DNA of 10,000 bases from Sphingobacteriales bacterium (GTDB lineage Bacteria; Bacteroidota; Bacteroidia; Chitinophagales; UBA2359): positions 1 through 10,000 of the forward strand of contig JADKCK010000056.1 of the NCBI GenBank assembly GCA_016718845.1, given 5' to 3'. Every line of letters starts with the position of its first letter. The first letter of the stretch is position 1. The notes beneath the pieces are model-generated. The model made no database searches. It was given only the letters and a program-made list of their open reading frames with translations, and was not told where the DNA came from. Both the position numbers and the translations under genes were made by a program. This document shows, one piece after another, positions 1 through 6,144 of the stretch.

Positions 1-1308
1 TAATTTTAATGTGGGTGATGAGTTTCATTATTACAACCAATATAGCAGTAATGATGAGTACATCATCAAAGTTGTGCTATCTAAATCTTATTCTAGCAAT
101 AACGACACCATTTTTTATACTTATCTGCTCAACGGAGTAGATACATCTTACGAAAGTATTACTAATTTAGATGCGTACATTGTTACTCAAAATGATACTA
201 CTTACGGAGACACTGACGAAACATTTAGCCATCAGGTAGAGTTTGCTACTAACCCGTTACTATATAATGGGCTTCGGACAAATTTGGTTAGCGATGATGT
301 TTTGTACTTTGATACAGGCTACGGAAAAGACACCCTATATATAGAAGGCTGTGGAATGGTTGCTAATCATTGGGAACATGATGGCTTATTGCTTTGCTAG
401 AACATGGAAACAACTCGTTGGTATATTTTAAGAAAGGAGTTCAAGCATGGGGCATCCTGTTCATTTTTACCTCCTTTAGTACTGGCCTAACAGCCCCGAA
501 AATTTACTATTACCATAGGTGAAGCGTTTGATTTTGATATTGGCGACCAGTTTCAGTTTATAAAAACTAATCATGCAAGTAGCAATAGCCATTATTATAC
601 TAAACGTGTAGTAATAAACAAGCAATTTAATGTAAGTAACAATAGCAATGCAATATACCTACATCGACTCGGTTAAATATATTTCTACATATAGGTTTGG
701 ACACAAACTATGTGGAAATAAATACACAAACAATTTTTAACCTAAATGCATGGCTTTTGACAGTATTAGATAGTGTTTATTGGTACAAACAAGGTTGTCA
801 TAATATTACTGATGTACTTTTAGATTCTTGTGTACTATTATCTAACACCATTCAGCTAATTGCCCACGAAATATCGTATCCTATTTGGCGCTATCTTGTT
901 TATAAAGGCTGTGGCATGTATTATCAAAAACAATATCAAGCCGATATGGAGTAACCGAGCACTTGTTGTATTACCACAAAGCCAATGGTACTTGCGGTAC
1001 GCCATTGCCTTTATTTTACAGGTTTAGAGGATGCACACCCGCAAGTGTTGCAACTAAGTATTTCGCCCAACCCCGCCAACAACCAAGTACAAATAGGGCT
1101 ACCCGCCACCGCCAACCACCAAAACGCCACCCTGCAAATCACCGACCTGCAAGGCAGAGTAGTAAAAACCATAACCTATACAACTGCCTCCTTCGGAGGG
1201 GGCAAGGGGGAGGCATCCACCCACGATTTACCAAATGGCATGTATTTGGTGAGTTACACCCAACAAGGTTTGTTGCTCGGTAGGGCTAAAATGGTGGTAC
1301 AGCATTAA
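1..1308 (+). pseudogene. Decayed T9SS-secreted protein gene, 3' part, with two related modules
   Basis: The reading frame is open at the left edge, so the 5' end lies outside the window. Codons from position 2 read NFNVGDEFHYY and run to a stop at 398-400. The continuation NNSLVYFKKGVQAWG is in another frame (about 400-445). A second, related module starts near 497 with FDFDIGDQFQF, hits a stop at 674-676, continues in a different frame at 697-954 (ending YKGCGMYYQKQY), changes frame again for LYYHKANGTCGTPLPL (963-1010), and changes once more before the last stretch, 985-1308. That stretch carries a T9SS type A sorting domain: SISPNPANNQV, then LQITDLQGRVVKT, then DLPNGMYLVSY. The pairs GDEFHYY/GDQFQF, YIEGCGM/YKGCGM and LVYFKKGVQAWG/LYYHKANGTCG show that the modules are homologous. 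At least four frame changes in 1.3 kb, next to long intact genes, point to real decay rather than random read errors. The original function is not recognisable beyond an exported, surface-attached or released protein. Confidence 0.75.
1186..1214. repeat. GC-rich palindromic insertion inside the sorting domain
   Basis: A 29-bp G+C-rich block interrupts otherwise AT-rich coding sequence. It is bounded by the inverted repeat GCCTCC (1186-1191) and GGAGGC (1209-1214). It also holds an inner hairpin, CCTCC-TTC-GGAGG (1187-1199). It is translated in frame as roughly ASFGGGKGEA, between the VVKT strand and the DLPNG strand of the T9SS domain, where this family normally has a short loop. From memory it resembles GC-rich CTCC/GGAGG elements scattered between genes in Bacteroidota; I have not verified that. 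Confidence 0.5.
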
Positions 1309-1352
1309 CATTTTATCATCAACCCAAAATATACCCATTTTTTACAACAAAC

Positions 1353-1389
1353 AAAAACAGCCTTAGCAAAATGTGCTAAGGCTGTTTTT
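1353..1389. terminator. Bidirectional intrinsic terminator
   Basis: A perfect 15-bp inverted repeat: AAAAACAGCCTTAGC (1353-1367), a 7-nt loop, then GCTAAGGCTGTTTTT (1375-1389). The stem core CAGCCTTAGC is flanked by A5 on the left and T5 on the right, so a U-tract follows the hairpin on either strand. It lies between the end of the + strand pseudogene (1308) and the end of the - strand FKBP gene (1409), as expected for a shared terminator of convergent genes. Confidence 0.9.
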
Positions 1390-1408
1390 GTGGGGTTAAG
1401 GCAATGTT

Positions 1409-2437
1409 TTAGTTGCCTCCGCGTGGTTGTTGTGCTGCAGGTTTTAGGGGTAGAGGCGTGCCTTTTAGCTCAATTTTTTGTGGGGCATTGCCATTACCTT
1501 TGCGCAATACATTAGGAGCAACCTCTAATTTTTGTTGTTCGATATTGCCCATTTTATTAAGTTTAGCTGTGCTTGGTGGCGCGGTGGGTGCGTCGTCGGG
1601 GCTAATATTAATCACTTCTACCTCGTAGATAAGCGGCGAGTTACTAGGTATTTTCTCGAAGGTACGGTCGCGGTATGCCAATGCCGATGGGATAATAAAA
1701 GTGCCTTTACCCCCTTTTTTAAGCATCAATAGGGCTTCGCGAACACCACGTGTTTGGGTATTTACTTTTACTTCGATAGCTACGCCATCGCTGCTATTTA
1801 CTACGGTGCCGTCTAACAACGATGTTTTGTATTTGGCTTTTACCTTAGTACCTATTTTGGGCGATTCGCCGCTACCCGGATTGTCAATTTTGTAAGCCAA
1901 ACCGCTTTCGGCATAGGTCATACTTAGCTCTTTGTGTGTTGCTAAATAAGCATCAATTTTTTGCTTATCGGCAGCTAATAGGGCAGTTTGGGCGGCTTTT
2001 CGGTCTTTGGTAAATTCTTCTTGGGTTTGTACGCCCAACACCGAAACGGTGTATTTGATTTTATCACCTTTTTTTACTATTCGGGGCATATTCTGGCTAT
2101 AAACCGAGTCGGCAAGTACCCAAAAGGTGGCACTATCGCCCTTGCCCATTTCTAATAAACCTTGGTTTAACATGCCATTAAACAGGTTTTTCTGAAACTT
2201 AAACTGCAAAGGTTTGGCTTTGTTGTACGACGTAAAGATGATGGTATCTTTGGTTTCGTACTGCATGTTTAGGCTTACAAAACTGCCTTCGGTTACTTTT
2301 GTACCTCCTTTGTGCGTATGAATAGTGTACTCGACACCCGATGCGGTGCGTTTTTTACCGCCGCAGCCAACTATGTTTAACAAAACAAGGCTGCAAAATA
2401 GAACATAAACTACTGGTTTATATGTGTGTGTTTTTAT
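1409..2437 (-). CDS. FKBP-type peptidyl-prolyl isomerase-like lipoprotein
   Basis: The protein has two FKBP-like domains, at about residues 42-136 and 176-278 counted from the proposed start. The second is the clearer, with GTKVKAKYKTSLLDG, GVREALLMLKKG, FIIPSALAYRDR and IPSNSPLIYEVEVI. Usual FKBP active-site residues are partly changed: VNSS replaces the usual FDSS, and the conserved Trp after 'GV' is absent. Isomerase activity may therefore be weak, with a chaperone role possible. A Pro/Gln/Gly-rich tail ends the protein. The frame has no ATG. The shortest legal start is TTG at 2383, which leaves only six residues before a lipobox-like Cys. Reading back to ATA at 2435-2437 gives a textbook lipoprotein signal: a KTHTYK n-region, a hydrophobic PVVYVLFCSLVLL stretch, then NIVG-C with Cys25. 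I therefore place the start there, as a rare or mutated start codon. The product is probably tethered in the envelope facing the periplasm. The gene converges on the terminator at 1353-1389. Confidence 0.82.
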   Translation of the reverse strand: MKTHTYKPVVYVLFCSLVLLNIVGCGGKKRTASGVEYTIHTHKGGTKVTEGSFVSLNMQYETKDTIIFTSYNKAKPLQFKFQKNLFNGMLNQGLLEMGKGDSATFWVLADSVYSQNMPRIVKKGDKIKYTVSVLGVQTQEEFTKDRKAAQTALLAADKQKIDAYLATHKELSMTYAESGLAYKIDNPGSGESPKIGTKVKAKYKTSLLDGTVVNSSDGVAIEVKVNTQTRGVREALLMLKKGGKGTFIIPSALAYRDRTFEKIPSNSPLIYEVEVINISPDDAPTAPPSTAKLNKMGNIEQQKLEVAPNVLRKGNGNAPQKIELKGTPLPLKPAAQQPRGGN

Positions 2438-2456
2438 ATTTGTGTGTTTTTATTTT
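2425..2456. repeat. 16-bp tandem duplication over the FKBP start
   Basis: Two adjacent 16-bp units, 2425-2440 and 2441-2456, share TGTGTGTTTTTAT in the first 13 positions and differ at one base in the rest. On the coding (-) strand the ATA start codon of the FKBP lipoprotein lies in the gene-proximal copy. An in-frame TAA occupies the corresponding place in the distal copy. The duplication therefore forms the leader and the first codons of this gene. Confidence 0.7.
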
Positions 2457-2631
2457 TGATTAAGATTATTGCCAAATTCAAATAAACCACCATCATTATC
2501 TTAGATGATGATTATCCTAGACTTTGAGTTTAGATTTGAGTTTTAAATCCCCAACCAAAAAAATTTTTTTTAAAAATTGTATAACTAAAAGCCCCTTTGC
2601 GTAACATTAGTGTTGTTGACGTTTGAAAGGG

Positions 2632-2639
2632 CAAAATTA
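2632..2639 (-). promoter_or_regulatory. Possible -7 promoter element for the FKBP gene
   Basis: The - strand reads TAATTTTG, a full match to the Bacteroidota TAnnTTTG -7 element, preceded by a T-rich run. No TTG-like -33 element is found at the usual spacing, so support is partial. If used, transcription would start near 2625 and give the FKBP mRNA a leader of about 190 nt. That leader would include a small CATCAT/ATGATG hairpin (2491-2510). Confidence 0.35.
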
Positions 2640-2716
2640 CAAAAAAAATAACACACCTTGACTATTTTCGTGTCATCTTACCCAAAATATAGTTGCATAG
2701 CCATTAAATGTACTTT

Positions 2717-2749
2717 TTAGTGGGCATTTATCCACTTAAAGCCCACTAA
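2717..2749 (-). other. Hairpin enclosing the FG-GAP stop codon
   Basis: A perfect 9-bp inverted repeat, TTAGTGGGC (2717-2725) and GCCCACTAA (2741-2749), is separated by 15 nt. It covers the last eleven codons of the FG-GAP gene including its TAA stop. On the - strand it is followed by AAAAAG rather than a T run, so it is not a standard intrinsic terminator. It could protect the mRNA 3' end. Confidence 0.4.
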
Positions 2750-4918
2750 TTGTTGATTATTGTTTGTTGTTAATCTGCCCAAATATATGCCATTGGGTAA
2801 GTTTGGGGGTAATGAAATTTGATGATTAACCGCATCTGCCCAAAAAGTTTGCTGCATAATGGGTTTGCCCAATAGGTTATAAGCCATAAAAACGTATTGT
2901 TTGCCTATGCTTAAGCCTTGCAAATAGGCGGTGTTTTGTTGCACAAAAGCGCTTATGGGGGTATTTGGGGCAGATTGGGCTATGCCTACATGGTTGATTT
3001 GAGCGGTGTTAAATGCCAAGCCGCCGCGGTTGCTACCTATTGCTAACCAATAATTTTGGTTGATGGCTTGTGCTAATGCCAAACCGCCGCGCCCGCCTTG
3101 ATTGATGTTGGTGAGCGAGTCGGTTAGTAGGTTAAATGTTGCCGATTGTAGGTTGTTGTACACAAATACGCGTCCGCTTTCGGAGGCTACAAACAGCAAG
3201 GTGTCGGTGTTAAAAATGCCGATGGCAGGTGAGCTATACCCAAACGGCGAACCAAGTGTGCGCACATCAACATTGCCCCAAAACGAACTTTGCAGCGCAA
3301 AACTAAGCGTATTGCCTACGGTGGTGTTTAGATAATAGCTTAGTTTGCCCGCTTTTTCGCCCACCATTAAATCGGGTTTTTGGTCGTTGTTTATATCAAA
3401 AAGGCAGGGTACGGCGGCATCGGCATTGGCAATGCTAATAAAATTGGCTTGTTGTAGTTGCAAATTTAGCGGCTCGTTGGGTGCGGCTATGTTGGTAAAA
3501 TAGTGTAGGTTGCCTGCCTCGTCGCCTGCTAATAGGTCGGTATCACCATCATTGTCAAGGTCGGCAAAGGCAGGATACAAACCCATTTGGGCAAGGTTGG
3601 CTAAGTTGTTGTAGTTGTTGCTTACAAGTTCAAAGTTGGGTTGCTGGTTGCTGCCCACATTTTGATACAAAGTTAAGGCGGCATGGCTGTATTGTTGGGT
3701 GGTGGTATCAAAGGTGCCAAGGTTGCCTATAAACAAATCGAGCAAGCCATCGGCGTTGTAATCTACAAAGGTGGGGTAGCTACGCACACCAACATCTATC
3801 ATATCATCAACCAAAAAAGCATTTGTTTGCCACTCAAAAACGGGGTTAGCATTGGTGTTGATGTTTTTGTGCCAGTTGATGTGGTTAAATGTTTGCGAGC
3901 GTTTTTCGTTGGTTGCCACCACCAAATCGAGCAGTTGGTCGTTATTGGCATCGAACATAAAGGGCTGCGGAAAAAGATAAAGGTCGACGGGCTGATTGTA
4001 GGACGGAAATTGGAGGTCGAGTTGGGTAATAAGGGCGCTACTGGGCGTGCCGTTGTTGAGCAACTGCACTAGGTTGCGGTGCGATACATCGCCAATGAGC
4101 AGGTCGAGTTGGTTGTCGTTGTTAAAATCGTAGGGCAACACCGACGAGCCGCTATGCCGAGTTAGTTTGGCATCTTGCATAGGTGTGGCATAGCCCCCGG
4201 TGCAGTTGTCGTTTAGGGTAATGGTGTTCGAGTTGGCATCTTCCGAAAACTTACCCCAGCAAGCATCTGCCAATAAAAAAAACTCGTTGCTGCTGGGTGT
4301 GCCTGTGTTTTCGAGGGCTTGGTTTTCGTAGTACTCCATATATCTGCCAATAAAATCGAATTGTAAAATATCTAAATCGCCATCTTTATTTACATCAACA
4401 AAAGCAGGTATATCAACGGGGTTGGCGGGTATGGGCGTGGGTGTGCCATTGCTAACAAAGCGCAAATTGGTGGTAACTAAGCTAAACAATAGGGCGTTGT
4501 TGGGCTGTCGGCTGGCGGTGTAATATTGTATGCTTGCCACGCCGTAGGTAATCAAATCGTTTAGCCCGTCGTGGTTTAGGTCGGTAAGTATTGCCCAATC
4601 GTGCATATTTGCCGGAAAATAAGCGGCGTATTGTGGTGCAAATTGGTAGCTTGTTTGGTTGGGTGTGTTGTTGTTGATAAAAGTAAGCACGCGGTTGGTC
4701 GAGCGGTCGAACACAAACAGGTCGAGTGTGCCGTTGTTGTCTAAATCAATGGTCGAAAACTGCGGATTGTTTAAACCACCTGCCCACGCATTGCCCAATA
4801 ATTGGGTGTTGTGTTGCACTGTTGGCGGGGTGCTGGGCAAAACAAAATTGGGTAGGGTAGGGGTTTGGGCTGATGTATTGGCAAGTTGTAATAACAACCA
4901 CAAAGTAAGTAGGCGCAT
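2717..4918 (-). CDS. Secreted FG-GAP/VCBS repeat protein with T9SS sorting domain
   Basis: A 733-residue exported protein. The N-terminus MRLLTLWLLLQLANTSAQ is a signal peptide with likely cleavage after about residue 18. The body contains at least eight Asp-rich calcium-binding loops of FG-GAP/VCBS type: DLDNNGTLD (58), DLNHDGLND (113), DVNKDGDLD (175), DFNNDNQLD (264), DANNDQLLD (323), DYNADGLLD (386), DLDNDGDTD (453) and DINNDQKPD (508). Most are followed by a hydrophobic strand such as LLIGD or LFIGN. Such repeats fold as a beta-propeller. The last 80 or so residues (650-733) form a T9SS type A sorting domain, with GKQYVFMAYNLLGKPI then LPNGIYLGRL, so the protein should cross the outer membrane by the type IX system and be anchored or released. 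The ATG start is unambiguous because it begins the signal peptide. No catalytic domain is seen; adhesion or polymer binding is a guess. It is divergent from the nitrilase gene, with 136 bp between the start codons. Confidence 0.9.
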   Translation of the reverse strand: MRLLTLWLLLQLANTSAQTPTLPNFVLPSTPPTVQHNTQLLGNAWAGGLNNPQFSTIDLDNNGTLDLFVFDRSTNRVLTFINNNTPNQTSYQFAPQYAAYFPANMHDWAILTDLNHDGLNDLITYGVASIQYYTASRQPNNALLFSLVTTNLRFVSNGTPTPIPANPVDIPAFVDVNKDGDLDILQFDFIGRYMEYYENQALENTGTPSSNEFFLLADACWGKFSEDANSNTITLNDNCTGGYATPMQDAKLTRHSGSSVLPYDFNNDNQLDLLIGDVSHRNLVQLLNNGTPSSALITQLDLQFPSYNQPVDLYLFPQPFMFDANNDQLLDLVVATNEKRSQTFNHINWHKNINTNANPVFEWQTNAFLVDDMIDVGVRSYPTFVDYNADGLLDLFIGNLGTFDTTTQQYSHAALTLYQNVGSNQQPNFELVSNNYNNLANLAQMGLYPAFADLDNDGDTDLLAGDEAGNLHYFTNIAAPNEPLNLQLQQANFISIANADAAVPCLFDINNDQKPDLMVGEKAGKLSYYLNTTVGNTLSFALQSSFWGNVDVRTLGSPFGYSSPAIGIFNTDTLLFVASESGRVFVYNNLQSATFNLLTDSLTNINQGGRGGLALAQAINQNYWLAIGSNRGGLAFNTAQINHVGIAQSAPNTPISAFVQQNTAYLQGLSIGKQYVFMAYNLLGKPIMQQTFWADAVNHQISLPPNLPNGIYLGRLTTNNNQQLVGFKWINAH

Positions 4919-4991
4919 GGTATAAAGCGTTAAAGGTTTTTGGGCAGATGTGTTTGTTGTAAACGTAAATGCTTAATAATTGGTTTAAAGG

Positions 4992-5024
4992 TTGACCTAA
5001 CAAACCACAATATTTGTACCTTTG
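4992..5024 (+). promoter_or_regulatory. Promoter of the nitrilase gene (-33/-7 type)
   Basis: TTG at 4992-4994 and TACCTTTG at 5017-5024 match the Bacteroidota -33/-7 promoter (TTG and TAnnTTTG), with a 22-nt spacer. Transcription should start near 5030, about 25 nt before the ATG at 5055. This settles the start codon, because the upstream in-frame TTG at 5022 lies inside the -7 element. Confidence 0.75.
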
Positions 5025-5054
5025 CCCATCGTATTATCTACAAACACCACAATT

Positions 5055-5867
5055 ATGCACAACCATTTGCACATTGCCCTACTACAACCCAATTTAATTT
5101 GGGAAGATGTACCTGCTAACCTTGCCCACTACGACCAACTACTCGATGCCCTACCCATGCAAACCGATTTGGTGGTGCTGCCCGAAATGTTTCAGAGTGG
5201 TTTTACCATGAACCCCCACTTAGTTGCCGAGCCACCCAACAGCACCACTACACAATGGATGCAAACATGGGCAAAGCGCCTCGATGCAGCTATTTGCGGC
5301 AGTATTGTTACCATACAAAACAACAATTATTACAACCGCTTGCTGTGGGTAATGCCTAAGGGCGAAGTACATTTTTACGACAAACACCACTTGTTTAGAA
5401 TGGGTCGCGAAAACGAAACCTACACACGTGGCAATACCCCACCTTTGTTAGTACAGTATAAAGGGTGGAACATTTGCGGTTTGGTATGCTACGACCTGCG
5501 TTTCCCGGTCTGGAGCCGCAACCATTTTAACCCAATCCCCGAAGCCAACACCCAGCTACCCACCTACGACTTATTGTTGTATGTTGCCAACTGGCCTCAA
5601 ATACGCAGCCATGTTTGGAGCACCCTTTTGCAAGCCCGAGCCATCGAAAACCTATGTTTTGTGGCGGGCTGCAACCGCGTTGGCACCGATGCAAATAATA
5701 TTTACCACAGCGGCGATAGCGCCATCATAGATTTTAAAGGGCAAACCCTTGTTACCCAAACCGACCATGCGGCTGTTTTACAATACACCTTATCAAAAAC
5801 ACAATTAGTGCAGTTTCGCCACGATTTTCCAGCATGGATGGATGCCGATAAATTTGAGTTAAGATAG
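5055..5867 (+). CDS. Carbon-nitrogen hydrolase, omega-amidase (YafV/Nit2-like)
   Basis: A 270-residue cytoplasmic nitrilase-superfamily enzyme of normal length. The catalytic triad is visible: Glu44 in VVLPEMFQSGF, Lys110 in FYDKHHLFRMG, and the nucleophile Cys145 in GLVCYDLRFPVWSRN. The DKHHLFRM and CYDLRFPVWSRN signatures are those of the YafV/Nit2 branch. Known members are omega-amidases that hydrolyse 2-oxoglutaramate or 2-oxosuccinamate, the deaminated forms of glutamine and asparagine, to the 2-oxo acid and ammonia, often linked to methionine salvage transamination. I chose ATG 5055 rather than TTG 5022 because the latter overlaps the promoter; the protein then begins MHNHLHIALLQPN, the usual first beta-strand. 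No transaminase or methionine-salvage gene is nearby, so substrate assignment rests on family similarity alone. The gene appears to be transcribed on its own. Confidence 0.9.
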   Translation: MHNHLHIALLQPNLIWEDVPANLAHYDQLLDALPMQTDLVVLPEMFQSGFTMNPHLVAEPPNSTTTQWMQTWAKRLDAAICGSIVTIQNNNYYNRLLWVMPKGEVHFYDKHHLFRMGRENETYTRGNTPPLLVQYKGWNICGLVCYDLRFPVWSRNHFNPIPEANTQLPTYDLLLYVANWPQIRSHVWSTLLQARAIENLCFVAGCNRVGTDANNIYHSGDSAIIDFKGQTLVTQTDHAAVLQYTLSKTQLVQFRHDFPAWMDADKFELR

Positions 5868-5963
5868 GTTTGCTCTACAACACCAATACTTCTACCACCC
5901 AAAAAAAGAGGGACAAACAAAACACAAAGCTTGTACCACACAAACAAGGTAGTTTGCTATGCC

Positions 5964-6049
5964 AATGTAATATCACCAAAAGAGATTAATGCTTTTACCA
6001 AAAGTTAGATGCTGCCAAATACAAATGTAGTTCTACCAAAAGAGTTAAT
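5964..6049 (+). repeat. Imperfect direct repeat upstream of polA
   Basis: Two similar segments of about 26-27 bp, 5964-5990 and 6024-6049, both begin AATGTA and contain ACCAAAAGAG followed by TTAAT. A shorter copy, ACCAAAAGTTAGAT, lies between them at 5997-6010. The repeats occupy the intergenic space between the nitrilase gene and polA (5868-6144), ahead of the polA promoter. The rest of that space shows no gene and no convincing terminator. Confidence 0.5.
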
Positions 6050-6085
6050 CTATTTCATCAATTTCACTAACAGACATCCTGTAGC

Positions 6086-6121
6086 TTGCAGCCAATTTCT
6101 GCCAAACTTTTTGTATCTTTG
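6086..6121 (+). promoter_or_regulatory. Probable polA promoter
   Basis: TATCTTTG at 6114-6121 fully matches the TAnnTTTG -7 element. The nearest TTG upstream (6086-6088) leaves a 25-nt spacer, longer than usual, so the -33 half is doubtful. The predicted start of transcription near 6127 gives a short A-rich leader before the ATG at 6145, typical of the phylum, which rarely uses Shine-Dalgarno pairing. Confidence 0.6.
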
Positions 6122-6144
6122 CCCTCTCAAACAAAAAAAACAAC

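Noticed and set aside
2591..2632. GCCCCTTT/AAAGGGC inverted repeat as a leader terminator for the FKBP gene
   Set aside because: The stem half at 2626-2632 overlaps the -7 element and the expected transcription start, so the hairpin would not be fully transcribed.
3683..4072. A 129-codon + strand frame antisense to the FG-GAP gene
   Set aside because: It is the reverse complement of well-supported FG-GAP coding sequence and resembles no known protein.
5022..5054. TTG start adding 11 residues to the nitrilase
   Set aside because: The TTG is part of the TACCTTTG promoter element and the extra residues precede the conserved first strand of the family.
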